DNA from: Streptomyces sp. SLBN-31
Lineage (GTDB): Bacteria; Actinomycetota; Actinomycetes; Streptomycetales; Streptomycetaceae
Assembly: GCF_006715395.1 (NCBI RefSeq)
Contig: NZ_VFNC01000002.1
Coordinates: 1,364,001 to 1,428,000 of the forward strand
Direction: 5' to 3'
DNA: 64,000 nucleotides
Below the pieces are notes generated by a model, which was not told where the DNA came from, did no database searches, and saw nothing but the letters and a program-made list of their open reading frames with translations. The translations under genes and the position numbers were made by a program. Within the stretch, counting starts at the first letter, position 1, and each line of letters starts with the position of its first letter. This document shows positions 51,139-60,058 of this stretch, piece after piece.

Positions 51139-51215
51139 GGGTGCTTTCGTGGGCACGGGTGCTTTCGTGGGCACAGGTGCTTTTGTATGCACGGCACGGG
51201 TGCTTTTGTAGGCAG
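51139..51215. repeat. 18-bp tandem repeats in the bioF leader
   Basis: Four copies of a unit like GGGTGCTTTCGTGGGCAC occur at 51139-51156, 51157-51174, 51175-51192 and 51198-51215. The first two are identical, the third and fourth diverge, and a 5-bp insert lies before the last. They lie just upstream of the bioF ribosome binding site on the minus strand. Confidence 0.8.
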
Positions 51216-51251
51216 TGGACAGACACTAGCCGGACCGGCCGCACCCCATGA

Positions 51252-51267
51252 TGTGGCAATACCCACA
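51252..51267. promoter_or_regulatory. inverted repeat in the bioF/bioB spacer
   Basis: TGTGG and CCACA flank six bases (TGTGGCAATACCCACA), 70 bp upstream of bioB. This could be the binding site for a biotin regulator. I cannot match it to a known BirA or BioQ box. Confidence 0.35.
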
Positions 51268-51336
51268 CGTCGAAGCGCACGTCTTGTTCATTCTCTCCTT
51301 GGCCCGGGGCGGGTCCGTAGGACAGGATCGGCTCTC

Positions 51337-52533
51337 ATGGAACTGCTGAACACGCTGGTGGACAAGGGGCTTCGGCGCGAGCTGCCGACCCGCGAGGAAG
51401 CTCTGGCCGTCCTCGCCACTTCCGACGACGACGTGCTCGATGTGGTGGCCGCGGCAGGGAAGGTGCGCCGGCACTGGTTCGGGCGACGGGTGAAACTCAA
51501 CTACCTCGTCAACCTCAAGTCCGGGCTGTGTCCGGAGGACTGCTCCTACTGCTCCCAGCGGCTCGGCTCCAGCACCGGCATCCTCAAGTACACCTGGCTC
51601 AAGCCGGAGCAGGCCTCCCAGGCCGCCGCGGCCGGCCTGGCGGGCGGCGCCAAGCGGGTGTGCCTGGTGGCGTCCGGGCGCGGCCCGACCGACCGTGACG
51701 TGGACCGGGTCGCGGGCACCATCAAGGCGATCAAGGAGCAGAACGAGGGCGTCGAGGTGTGCGCCTGCCTCGGTCTGCTCTCCGACGGCCAGGCCGAGCG
51801 GCTGCGCGAGGCGGGCGCGGACGCCTACAACCACAATCTCAACACGTCGGAGTCGACGTACGGGGAGATCACGACCACGCACACCTACGCCGACCGCGTG
51901 GACACCGTGAACAAGGCGCACGCGGCGGGCCTGTCCGCCTGCTCCGGCCTGATCGCGGGCATGGGCGAGAGCGACGAGGACCTGGTCGACGTGGTCTTCT
52001 CGCTGCGGGCGCTGGACCCGGACTCGGTGCCGGTCAACTTCCTCATCCCGGTCGAGGGCACCCCGCTGGCCGCGGAGTGGAACCTCACCCCGCAGCGCTG
52101 TCTGCGCATCCTCGCGATGGTCCGCTTCGTCTGCCCCGACATCGAGGTGCGCATCGCCGGCGGCCGCGAGGTCCATCTGCGCTCGATGCAGCCGGTCGCG
52201 CTGCACCTGGCCAACTCGATCTTCCTGGGCGACTACCTCACCACCGAGGGCCAGGCGGGCAAGGCCGACCTGGAGATGATCGCGGACGCCGGTTTCGAGG
52301 TGGAGGGCGCCGATCAGGTGACCCTGCCCGAGCACCGGGTGCACGCGGGCGGGGGCTGCGGTTCGCACGCCGAAGCGGGCTGCGGGTCGCACGAGGACGC
52401 CGGGTGCGGATCGCACGAGGACGGTGGGGTGTGCGGTACGGCCGCTGCCGCGCCGGCCGCGAACGAGCCCCGTACCGACCTGGTCGCCGTACGCCGGCGT
52501 GGTGCCGGAACGGACCTCGCGCCCAATGCCTGA
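51337..52533 (+). CDS. bioB: biotin synthase
   Basis: The 398-residue radical-SAM enzyme has the 4Fe-4S motif CPEDCSYC (Cys65, 69, 72). The SAM/substrate region follows ([37 protein letters not shown]), then [20 protein letters not shown] with the 2Fe-2S ligand region. It inserts sulphur into dethiobiotin. A C-terminal extension of about 60 residues carries a Cys/His-rich repeat (GCGSHEDA units), unlike E. coli BioB. bioA starts 8 bp before its stop. Confidence 0.94.
   Translation: MELLNTLVDKGLRRELPTREEALAVLATSDDDVLDVVAAAGKVRRHWFGRRVKLNYLVNLKSGLCPEDCSYCSQRLGSSTGILKYTWLKPEQASQAAAAGLAGGAKRVCLVASGRGPTDRDVDRVAGTIKAIKEQNEGVEVCACLGLLSDGQAERLREAGADAYNHNLNTSESTYGEITTTHTYADRVDTVNKAHAAGLSACSGLIAGMGESDEDLVDVVFSLRALDPDSVPVNFLIPVEGTPLAAEWNLTPQRCLRILAMVRFVCPDIEVRIAGGREVHLRSMQPVALHLANSIFLGDYLTTEGQAGKADLEMIADAGFEVEGADQVTLPEHRVHAGGGCGSHAEAGCGSHEDAGCGSHEDGGVCGTAAAAPAANEPRTDLVAVRRRGAGTDLAPNA
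52354..52425 (+). repeat. 24-bp repeats in the bioB C-terminal tail
   Basis: Three tandem 24-bp units (52354-52377, 52378-52401, 52402-52425) each encode GCGSH plus three residues (AEA, EDA, EDG), giving a run of Cys and His. A fourth partial unit follows (GVCG). The units stay in frame, so copy number could vary without harm. Confidence 0.85.
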
Positions 52534-53806
52534 CCTGCCCGTCCCCGAGCTGCTGGAGCTCGACCGGCGGCATGTGTGGCACCCCTACGGGCCGATGCCC
52601 GGGCGGGTCGAACCCCTCGTCGTCGAGGCGGCGAGCGGGGTGCGGCTGCGCCTGGCCGACGGTTCGGGCGAGCTGGTCGACGGCATGTCGTCCTGGTGGT
52701 CGGCGATCCACGGCTACAACCACCCGGTGCTCAACGAGGCCGCGCGCGAGCAGCTCGGGCGGATGAGCCACGTGATGTTCGGGGGGCTCACCCATGAGCC
52801 CGCTGTGCGCCTCGCGAAGCTCCTTGTCGACATGTCGCCCGACGGCCTGGAGCACGTCTTCCTCGCCGACTCCGGTTCGGTGTCGGTCGAGGTCGCGGTG
52901 AAGATGTGCCTGCAGTACTGGCGGTCGCTGGGCCGGACCGGCAAGCAGCGCCTGCTGACCTGGCGCGGCGGCTACCACGGCGACACCTGGCATCCGATGT
53001 CGGTGTGCGACCCCGAGGGCGGGATGCACGAGCTGTGGGCCGGGGTGCTGCCCCGGCAGGTGTTCGTCGACGCGCCTCCGGCGGAGTACGAGGAGGCGTA
53101 CGCCGAGTCGCTGCGCTCGGCGATCGCCGAGCACGCCGACGAGCTGGCCGCGGTCATCGTCGAGCCGGTGGTGCAGGGCGCGGGCGGGATGCGGTTCCAC
53201 TCCCCCGCCTATCTGCGGGTGCTGCGCGAGGCGTGCGACGAGCACGACGTGCTGCTCGTGTTCGACGAGATCGCCACCGGTTTCGGCCGCACGGGCGCGC
53301 TGTTCGCCGCGGAGCACGCGGCGGTGACGCCGGACGTGATGTGCGTCGGCAAGGCGCTGACCGGTGGCTACCTCACGATGGCGGCGACGCTGTGCACCGC
53401 GCGCGTGGCCGACGGCATCTCCCGGGGCGAGGTCCCGGTGCTCGCCCACGGCCCGACATTCATGGGCAACCCTCTCGCGGCGTCCGTCGCCTGCGCCTCG
53501 ATCGAGCTGCTGCTGGGCCAGGACTGGCTCGCTGAGGTCAAGCGGATCGAGGCGGGCCTGCGGGAGGGTCTGGCACCGGCGCGCGAGCTGCCCGGGGTGA
53601 AGGACGTCCGGGTCCTCGGTGCCATCGGCGTCGTCCAGCTCGACCACGACGTCGACATGAAGGCGGCCACGGACGCGGCCGTGCGCGAGGGCGTGTGGCT
53701 GCGGCCCTTCCGCGACCTGGTCTACACGATGCCGCCGTACGTCACCGGGGACGGGGACGTTGCACGGATCGCGCGCGCGGTGTGCGCCGCGGCGCGGGAG
53801 GGATGA
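52526..53806 (+). CDS. bioA: adenosylmethionine-8-amino-7-oxononanoate aminotransferase
   Basis: The 426-residue class III PLP aminotransferase has [54 protein letters not shown] and the PLP Lys in [30 protein letters not shown] is typical of BioA. It converts KAPA to DAPA using SAM as amino donor. Overlap with bioB and a 1-bp gap to bioD show a single operon bioBAD. Confidence 0.94.
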   Translation: MPDLPVPELLELDRRHVWHPYGPMPGRVEPLVVEAASGVRLRLADGSGELVDGMSSWWSAIHGYNHPVLNEAAREQLGRMSHVMFGGLTHEPAVRLAKLLVDMSPDGLEHVFLADSGSVSVEVAVKMCLQYWRSLGRTGKQRLLTWRGGYHGDTWHPMSVCDPEGGMHELWAGVLPRQVFVDAPPAEYEEAYAESLRSAIAEHADELAAVIVEPVVQGAGGMRFHSPAYLRVLREACDEHDVLLVFDEIATGFGRTGALFAAEHAAVTPDVMCVGKALTGGYLTMAATLCTARVADGISRGEVPVLAHGPTFMGNPLAASVACASIELLLGQDWLAEVKRIEAGLREGLAPARELPGVKDVRVLGAIGVVQLDHDVDMKAATDAAVREGVWLRPFRDLVYTMPPYVTGDGDVARIARAVCAAAREG

Positions 53807-53807
53807 C

Positions 53808-54536
53808 ATGCCGGTACTGGTGATCACGGGCACGGGCACGGAGGTCGGCAAGACCGTCACGACTGCCGCCGTGGCAGCGGCGGCCGTCGCTGCCGGACGT
53901 TCCGTGGCCGTGCTCAAGGCCGCGCAGACGGGCGTACGACCGGACGAGCGCGGGGACGCCGACGAGGTCGCGCGGCTCGCGGGAGCCGTGACGACGGCGG
54001 AACTGGCCCGCTACCCCGAGCCGTTGGCTCCGGCGACGGCGGCCCGGCGGGCCGGTATGACTCCCGTGCGCCCGCAGGACGTCGCCGAGGCCGCCGGCAA
54101 ATTCGCCGCCGAACACGACCTGGTGCTCGTGGAGGGCGCCGGCGGGCTGCTCGTCCGCTTCGACGAGGCCGGCGGCACCCTGGCGGACGCGGCCCAGCTG
54201 CTGCGCGCGCCGGTGCTGGTGGTGGCGACGGCGGGACTGGGCACGCTGAACACGACGGAACTGACGGCCCGTGAACTCCGCGCCCGCGACGTGGAGTTGC
54301 TGGGCGTCGTCATCGGCGGCTGGCCCGACTCCCCCGACCTGGCCATGCGCTGCAACATCACGGACCTCCCGGACGTCGCCGCAGCGCCGCTGCTGGGCGC
54401 CCTGCCGATGGGCGCCGGAGCCCTGCCCCCCGCCGACTTCCGCGCCGCGGCCCCGGCTTGGCTGGCACCGCGACTGAACGGGACGTGGGACGCGGAGGCG
54501 TTCCGGGGGCGCGAAGCCGCCCCCGACAGGGCCTAG
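53808..54536 (+). CDS. bioD: dethiobiotin synthetase
   Basis: The 242 residues have the P-loop ITGTGTEVGKTVTTAAVAAA, the Lys of LKAAQTGV and LVEGAGGLLVRFDE. It closes the ureido ring of dethiobiotin using ATP and CO2. Its TAG stop shares CTAG with the converging LuxR gene. Confidence 0.94.
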   Translation: MPVLVITGTGTEVGKTVTTAAVAAAAVAAGRSVAVLKAAQTGVRPDERGDADEVARLAGAVTTAELARYPEPLAPATAARRAGMTPVRPQDVAEAAGKFAAEHDLVLVEGAGGLLVRFDEAGGTLADAAQLLRAPVLVVATAGLGTLNTTELTARELRARDVELLGVVIGGWPDSPDLAMRCNITDLPDVAAAPLLGALPMGAGALPPADFRAAAPAWLAPRLNGTWDAEAFRGREAAPDRA

Positions 54537-56845
54537 GGGCCGCCGCTCGCCAGCAGCCTCACCAGCTCGATCCGTGAGCGGATTCCCAAGCGTTCGAAGA
54601 CGCCCCGCAGATGGTGGTCGATCGTGCGTGGGCTGAGGGCGAGGCGGGTGGCGATCTCCCGGTTGGTGGCGCCGTCGGCGGCCATGCGGGCGATCAGCAA
54701 CTGCTGCGCGGTCAGGCGGCCGCCGGGGCCTTCGTCGGTCCGTGCCGGGGCGGCCGGGGCGCCGAGGGCGCGCAGTTCCGCCCGGGCCTGGACCGCGCAG
54801 TGCGGGGCGCCGAAGTGCTCGAACGCCTCCAGGGCGCTGTGCAGCCGGTCGCGGGCCTCCGTACGGCGGCGCAGTCGGCGCAGCGCGGCGCCGAACAGCA
54901 GCTCGGTGCGGGCGCGTTCGAAGTCGCGGGTTCCGCGGGCGTGCAGGTCGAGGGCCTCGTGGTAGAGGTCGACCGCCTCGGCGCCGGGTGCGAGCAGGGC
55001 GCGGCAGCGGGCGCTGAGGGCCAGCTCGTCGGGGCTGCGCACGGCCGTAGCCCAGCGGTGGTAGTCGGTGTGCGCGGCCCGGGCGACGCGGGTGTCGCCG
55101 GTCCGGACGGCGGCCTCCACGTAGTGCGGGGTGGCCAGGTGCCGGATGGCGCGGTGACCGTGGCCGGGGCCGAATCCCGCGAGGGCGCGCAACCGGGCCG
55201 CGGCACCGGCGAAGCGTCCCTCCGCGAGGTCGAGGAAGGCGAGCGCCCACTGGGCGAGCGCCGCGGGCAGACCGAGGCCCCGGGCGAGGGCGTACGAGCG
55301 TACGGCCGCCGCCCGTTCGCGGCAGACGTCCGCAGCGCCGGTGACCGCGGCGAACATGGCGAGCGCGGCCTGCAGATGGCAGGCGCCGTTGTCGTGGCCG
55401 GAGGCGTACGCCTGCCGGAGGGCGTCCGTCGCGGCGGCCGCGCCGGCGTCCGGACGGCCGGTCCAGAAGTCGGCGTAGGCGCGGAACTCCAGGGCCTGCG
55501 CCACGGTGGCGGTCGCACCGCGCGCCCGGGCGGAGGCGGCCGCCCGCACGGTGGCGGTGGCGGCTCGGGCGTGGTCGCCGAGCATGAGCGCGGCGATGCC
55601 CGCGTGGAGGAGCAGGGTGGGGTCGCCGCCCGGCCCGCACCGGCTGGCCGCCGCCTCCAGCAGGTCTCGCGCGTCCTCGTAGCGCCCCTCCACGGCGGCG
55701 GCGAGTCCGCCCAGCGCCCCGGGCGCTTCGATTCCGAGCCGGCCCGCGACCCGAGCGGCGTCCCGACATCGACGCAGGTCACCGGTGTAGATGACGGCCT
55801 CGGTGGCGCGGGCCAGGAGGTGGGCGGCGGCTTGAGGTGGGCCGAAGGAGCCGAAGGGGTGAGCGGGGGCGTCCGCGCGGGCGGAGGACTGGGCTGCCCG
55901 AGCGCCGCCGGCTGCGGGAGCGGGACCGTCCGTGCCGGCGGAACCGTCGCGGCCCTGGATCCGCGTTCCCCGCGGCCCTGTGGCGTCCCCCGCCCGGACC
56001 GCCGCTGTCAGCAGCGCGTCGAAGGCCTCCGTCGCGTTCTCCGCGCGTAGCGCGAACAGGCCGGTGAGTGCGTCGTCGGCCGCGCCGGCGCGGAACAGCC
56101 CGCGGGCGTGGTCGGCGTCGCCGGCCTGCCAGGCGTCGGCGGCGGCGCGGGCACGGAGGTGTGCCTGCCGGGCCGGGTCGGGGCAGAGTGCCGCGGCGCG
56201 CTCGGTGAGGGCACGGGCGAGCGTGAGGTGGCCGGTCGTGCGGGCCCGTCCGGCGGCCGCGTCCAGCTCCGCGACGAGCCGGCCGCTGGGTCCGAGGGCG
56301 CCCGCCGCCCGGTGCCAGGAGCGGCGCGGTGTCTCGCCCTCGCCGTTCAGGACGCGGGCGAGCAGTCGGTGGGCCTCGCGCCGGTCCGACGGTGCCCCGG
56401 ACTCGTAGGCGGCGATCCTGGTCCAGGCGTCGCGGAAGACGACGCCGCCCGCACCGGCGTGCGCGATGCCGGCGGTCTCGGCGGCTTCCAGGGGGCGGGT
56501 GTCGAGGCGGGCGGCGGCGACGGCGCGCAGGAAGGCGTGGGTGGCGAGCGGGTACTGGTCGGCCGCGGCGAGGAGCAGCAGCAGGCGGGTGTCGTCCGGG
56601 AGTGCGCGGAGCTCGGCGCGCAGCACCCACAACAACCGGGGTGCCTGCAGGGCGGGTTGGGTGGGAAGCGGATCGAGGCCGGACCGCTGCCGGTCGGTGA
56701 GACGGGTCACGAGTTCGGCGGCGGCGCGCGCGTCGCCGTACACGGCGTGCAGGACCCGTAGGCGGACGCCCTCGGGGAGTTCGGGCGCCGTGTGCCGCGG
56801 TGGCGAAGTGCGGGGAAGAGGCGGGGGGTTCACCGGAGTCACCAC
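54533..56845 (-). CDS. large LuxR-type regulator without recognisable ATPase loop
   Basis: The 770-residue protein ends in a LuxR helix-turn-helix (LTAQQLLIARMAADGATNRE, LSPRTIDHHLRGVFERLGIR). The long middle is Ala/Leu/Arg-rich helical repeats resembling TPR-like segments of LAL regulators. No Walker A (GxxGxGKT) is visible in the N-terminal 150 residues, so it resembles a LAL regulator that has lost its ATPase module. Streptomycetes have many. The target is unknown, and a role in lipase control (the divergent gene) is possible. Confidence 0.82.
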   Translation of the reverse strand: MVTPVNPPPLPRTSPPRHTAPELPEGVRLRVLHAVYGDARAAAELVTRLTDRQRSGLDPLPTQPALQAPRLLWVLRAELRALPDDTRLLLLLAAADQYPLATHAFLRAVAAARLDTRPLEAAETAGIAHAGAGGVVFRDAWTRIAAYESGAPSDRREAHRLLARVLNGEGETPRRSWHRAAGALGPSGRLVAELDAAAGRARTTGHLTLARALTERAAALCPDPARQAHLRARAAADAWQAGDADHARGLFRAGAADDALTGLFALRAENATEAFDALLTAAVRAGDATGPRGTRIQGRDGSAGTDGPAPAAGGARAAQSSARADAPAHPFGSFGPPQAAAHLLARATEAVIYTGDLRRCRDAARVAGRLGIEAPGALGGLAAAVEGRYEDARDLLEAAASRCGPGGDPTLLLHAGIAALMLGDHARAATATVRAAASARARGATATVAQALEFRAYADFWTGRPDAGAAAATDALRQAYASGHDNGACHLQAALAMFAAVTGAADVCRERAAAVRSYALARGLGLPAALAQWALAFLDLAEGRFAGAAARLRALAGFGPGHGHRAIRHLATPHYVEAAVRTGDTRVARAAHTDYHRWATAVRSPDELALSARCRALLAPGAEAVDLYHEALDLHARGTRDFERARTELLFGAALRRLRRRTEARDRLHSALEAFEHFGAPHCAVQARAELRALGAPAAPARTDEGPGGRLTAQQLLIARMAADGATNREIATRLALSPRTIDHHLRGVFERLGIRSRIELVRLLASGGP

Positions 56846-56959
56846 ACAATTGACGTTACTGGCGGGTTACTTGAATCGTAAAGACCGGCGATCTCACCGA
56901 TGCGGCGCGCGTAGACCCGCCCCGACACTCCTGACGAACCCCACCTGTCAGGAGGCATC

Positions 56960-57646
56960 ATGCAGCGCCACACGCGTCGTATCGCCACGGCACTGTCGGC
57001 CGTGGCCGCATCGCTCCTTCTGTCCCTCCCCCTCACCGCCGCCCCCGCTCGGGCGGCGACCCACAACCCCGTCGTCTTCGTGCACGGCCTGAGCAGTGAC
57101 GCGAGCAGCTGGGAGGACTGGATCGCGGACTTCGAGGCGGACGGCTACTCGTCCTCCGAGCTGGACGCGTTCTCGTACGACTGGTCCAAGTCGAACGCCA
57201 CCACGGCCCAGCAGCTGGCCACCGAGGTCAAGAACGTGCTCGCGAAAACCGGCGCCTCGAAGGTGGACCTGATCGTCCACTCCATGGGAGCGATGTCCTC
57301 CCGCTACTACCTGAAGGACCTGGGCGGCACCGCGTACGTCGACGACTTCGCCTCGGTCGCCGGCGTCAACCACGGCACGTCCGTGGCCTCGTGGTGCGCC
57401 TGGCTGTACACGTCCTGCAAGGAGATGCAGACCGGCAGCTCCTTCCTGACCGCGCTGAACTCGGGCGACGAGACACCGGGCGCCGTGTCCTACGCGAGCT
57501 ACTGGTCCGACTGCGACAGCGCGGTCGTCCCCAACAGCTCGGCACTCCTGAGCGGCGCGACCAATGTCGACGCCGGCTGCATCTCGCACACCGACATGAA
57601 CAACGACCCTGGTGTGTACCAGCAGGTGCGGAACTTCATCGCGTGA
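56960..57646 (+). CDS. secreted lipase/esterase (LipA-like)
   Basis: The 228-residue secreted alpha/beta hydrolase has a signal peptide ending near APARAA and the oxyanion start [20 protein letters not shown]. The nucleophile Ser is in [15 protein letters not shown], and the likely acid Asp ([14 protein letters not shown]) and His (GCISHTDM) follow. Small size fits the Bacillus LipA/Streptomyces class-2 lipase group. Four Cys probably form two disulphides. AGGAGG precedes the ATG. It is divergent from the LuxR gene. Confidence 0.9.
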   Translation: MQRHTRRIATALSAVAASLLLSLPLTAAPARAATHNPVVFVHGLSSDASSWEDWIADFEADGYSSSELDAFSYDWSKSNATTAQQLATEVKNVLAKTGASKVDLIVHSMGAMSSRYYLKDLGGTAYVDDFASVAGVNHGTSVASWCAWLYTSCKEMQTGSSFLTALNSGDETPGAVSYASYWSDCDSAVVPNSSALLSGATNVDAGCISHTDMNNDPGVYQQVRNFIA

Positions 57647-57718
57647 CCTGCGGCGGGGGTGCGCGGGCCCCGATCGGGGGACAATCGCGGTAAGGCCCGT
57701 CCGGTGGAGGAGGTCCCC

Positions 57719-58432
57719 ATGCCGCTACGGTCGCCCATGCCGCTCCGGTCGTCCGGTTCGGCGAGGCCGCTCCGGGATCCCGTGCACCACCCGCTGTTCG
57801 CCCGCTACTACGCCCGGGCCAGCGTCGCCGCCGAGACCCGGCTGGGGATGCGCGCCATCCGTGACCGCCTGCTGTCCGGGCTGTCGGGGCGGGTGATCGA
57901 GATCGGCGCGGGCAACGGGCTGAACTTCGCCCGCTATCCGCCTACGGTCTCGGAGGTCGTCGCCATCGAACCGGAGCGCCGGCTGAGGAGGTTGGCCGTC
58001 GAGAACGCGCTGCGCGCCGACGTCCCGGTGGACGTGGTGCCGGGTGCCGCGGAGGCGCTGCCCGTCAAGAGCGAGGCGTTCGACGCGGTGGTGGTCTCGC
58101 TGGTGCTGTGCAGCGTGCGGGACGTGCCGCGGGCCCTGGCGGAGATACGGCGGGTGCTGCGGCCCGGCGGTGTCGTGCGGTTCTTCGAGCACGGCCGGGG
58201 CGGCGGAGCGGCGATGCAATTCGCCCAGCGCGCCCTGGACCGCACACTGTGGCCGCCGCTCAGTGGCGGCTGTCATCTGGCCCGCGACCCGGTCGCCGCC
58301 CTGCGCGAGGCCGGTTTCGAACTCGGCCCCTACCGGCGGCTGTTGCTGCCGGAGGCCGGTCCCACGCTGCCCACCTCCTTCTGCGTGCTGGGTACCGCGT
58401 GGCGGCCGGAGGACGGGGAGAGGGCCGCCTGA
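57719..58432 (+). CDS. class I SAM methyltransferase (UbiE/COQ5-like)
   Basis: The protein (237 residues) has SAM loop GRVIEIGAGNGLNFARYPPT, VVAIEPERRLRRLAVENALR, and VVVSLVLCSVRDVPRALAEI with RVLRPGGVVRFFEHGR. This is the common UbiE-like small-molecule or lipid methyltransferase pattern. The acceptor is not identifiable. GGAGGAGG, 5 bp upstream, fixes ATG 57719. It converges on the toxin gene with a 1-bp gap. Confidence 0.88.
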   Translation: MPLRSPMPLRSSGSARPLRDPVHHPLFARYYARASVAAETRLGMRAIRDRLLSGLSGRVIEIGAGNGLNFARYPPTVSEVVAIEPERRLRRLAVENALRADVPVDVVPGAAEALPVKSEAFDAVVVSLVLCSVRDVPRALAEIRRVLRPGGVVRFFEHGRGGGAAMQFAQRALDRTLWPPLSGGCHLARDPVAALREAGFELGPYRRLLLPEAGPTLPTSFCVLGTAWRPEDGERAA

Positions 58433-58433
58433 C

Positions 58434-58808
58434 TCACATCGTCCAGCCGCGCAGTTCGGCCGCGATGTCGTAGACCGTGGCATTGCCGCGCTTGACCATG
58501 CGGGCGAGATCCCGGACCCGCGTGGGCGAGGTGGAGACGCGCAGGCCGCTGGCGATCAGGTAGGCGTAGGCCACCGCCGAGGCGAAGAGGGCGTTCGAGC
58601 GCTCCAACGCCGGGATGTGAATGAGGAGTTGGAGGAGGGCGGCGGCCCGTGCGTGCGGGTTGTCGTAGACGGGGACGTCGAATATCTCGGCCTCGTGGCG
58701 GGCCACGGCGGCGACGAGGGCGCCCCAGTCGATGACCTGGGGGTCCCCGGGCGTCCGCTGCTCGGCGAGCATGAGCAGCCAGGCGAGGTCGATGCTGAGG
58801 TTGTTCAA
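58434..58808 (-). CDS. Fic/Doc-like toxin with degenerate active-site motif
   Basis: The 124-residue protein (TTG start) has the size and helical layout of Doc-type toxins. RAAALLQLLIHIPALERSNA and FASAVAYAYLIASGL align with the Doc region around the active site. The expected HPFxxGNKR-like motif reads HIPALERSN here, so the catalytic His is kept in spirit but the Gly and Arg are not. It is 4 bp downstream of its antitoxin. AMPylation or kinase activity is therefore doubtful, and it may be an attenuated toxin. Confidence 0.65.
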   Translation of the reverse strand: MNNLSIDLAWLLMLAEQRTPGDPQVIDWGALVAAVARHEAEIFDVPVYDNPHARAAALLQLLIHIPALERSNALFASAVAYAYLIASGLRVSTSPTRVRDLARMVKRGNATVYDIAAELRGWTM

Positions 58809-58812
58809 GGGA

Positions 58813-59052
58813 TCAGTGGCGACCTTCGCGCGTGGTGTCGTTCTCGGAGCCGAACTCCTCCGCGAAGACGGACTCGTACTGCTTCATGAAGTCGGCCGCG
58901 GCCTCGACGAACGTCTGTCCGACCTCTCCGGTGTCCTGTCTCACCAGTTCCTCGATGTAGCGGTTGACACTCATGCCCCGGGCCAGGGCACGCTCACGGG
59001 CGGCTCGGGCCGTGCCCTCGTCCACTCTCACGTTCAGCTGGGTCTTCGCCAT
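58813..59052 (-). CDS. ribbon-helix-helix (CopG-like) antitoxin
   Basis: The 79-residue protein has the ribbon-helix-helix DNA-binding N-terminus (AKTQLNVRVDEGTARAARER, SVNRYIEELVRQDTG) and an acidic C-terminal tail that would bind the toxin. It is the first gene of the toxin-antitoxin pair and probably represses it through the CTAG-containing palindrome just upstream. Confidence 0.8.
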   Translation of the reverse strand: MAKTQLNVRVDEGTARAARERALARGMSVNRYIEELVRQDTGEVGQTFVEAAADFMKQYESVFAEEFGSENDTTREGRH

Positions 59053-59060
59053 ACGTCGAA

Positions 59061-59080
59061 GCTAGCGCCGAACCGCTAGC
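59061..59080. promoter_or_regulatory. palindromic operator of the TA module
   Basis: GCTAGCG (59061-59067) and CGCTAGC (59074-59080) form a perfect inverted repeat with a 6-bp spacer, 9 bp upstream of the antitoxin ATG. This is the expected place for autorepression by a ribbon-helix-helix antitoxin. Confidence 0.65.
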
Positions 59081-59247
59081 ACGGCAAGGTCCTCCCACGG
59101 GTGGAGCGTGGCCCTTACATCCGTATCAGGGACACGACCTGCGGTGGAGACCACCCGGGACCTTCGGCGGATGTCCGGCGCGAGTGGCTCACACTAACCT
59201 CGGCCACGACGAGGAGTCGGCACGTCCACGTGAGCGAGGAGGCAGCC

Positions 59248-60054
59248 TTGTCCACAACTGCTGCGGAGCACGCCCCGGGCCAGGCGCCGGCCGACGGGAT
59301 CGCGGCCCGCGCCCGCGGTCTGACCAAGGCGTACGGCTCCGGCGAGACGACCGTTCTGGCCCTGGACTCGGTGGACGTGGACATCGCGCGCGGCCGCTTC
59401 ACGGCGGTCATGGGGCCGTCGGGCTCCGGGAAGTCCACCCTGATGCACTGCCTGGCCGGGCTCGACACCGTCTCGGCCGGCCAGGTCTGGCTCGGCGACA
59501 CCGAGATCACCGGGCTCAAGGAGCGCGAACTGACCCGGCTCAGGCGGGACCGGATCGGGTTCATGTTCCAGTCGTTCAACCTGATCCCGACGCTGAACGC
59601 GGCCGAGAACATCACCCTGCCCATGGACATCGCCGGCAAGAAGCCCGACGAGAAGTGGCTGGACCAGGTCGTCGACACACTGGGGCTGCGGGACCGCCTC
59701 AAGCACCGGCCCGCCGAACTCTCCGGCGGCCAGCAGCAGCGCGTCGCCTGCGCGCGGGCGCTGGTCTCCCGCCCCGAGCTGATCTTCGCGGACGAGCCGA
59801 CGGGCAACCTGGACTCGCGGGCCGGCCTGGAGGTGCTCGCGTTCTTGCGCCAGGCCGTCGACGAACTGGGGCAGACCGTCGTCATGGTCACCCACGACCC
59901 CGGCGCCGCCGCCCACTCCGATCTGGTGCTGTTTCTCGGGGACGGGCGGATCGTGGACGAGATGGAACGGCCGACGGCGGAGGCGGTGCTGGAGCGCATG
60001 AAGCGTTTCGACGTCATCCGCGGCCAGGTCGAGGACACGGACGGACGGGAGTAG
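59248..60054 (+). CDS. ABC transporter ATP-binding protein (MacB/LolD type)
   Basis: The protein is 268 residues from TTG 59248, chosen for GAGGAGG 5 bp upstream. It has Walker [28 protein letters not shown], signature [16 protein letters not shown], Walker [14 protein letters not shown] and VTHDPGAAAHSD. It drives the permease encoded right after it. No regulator is adjacent, unlike the first exporter at 10-13 kb. Confidence 0.93.
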   Translation: MSTTAAEHAPGQAPADGIAARARGLTKAYGSGETTVLALDSVDVDIARGRFTAVMGPSGSGKSTLMHCLAGLDTVSAGQVWLGDTEITGLKERELTRLRRDRIGFMFQSFNLIPTLNAAENITLPMDIAGKKPDEKWLDQVVDTLGLRDRLKHRPAELSGGQQQRVACARALVSRPELIFADEPTGNLDSRAGLEVLAFLRQAVDELGQTVVMVTHDPGAAAHSDLVLFLGDGRIVDEMERPTAEAVLERMKRFDVIRGQVEDTDGRE

Positions 60055-60058
60055 GCCG

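Noticed and set aside
50227..51336. Long N-terminal extension of the BioB reading frame
   Set aside because: It passes antisense through bioF, and the BioB family start [11 protein letters not shown] at 51337 fits known lengths.
58434..59052. Boundary of a mobile island at the toxin-antitoxin pair
   Set aside because: No integrase, transposase, tRNA or direct repeats flank it, and base composition does not change visibly.
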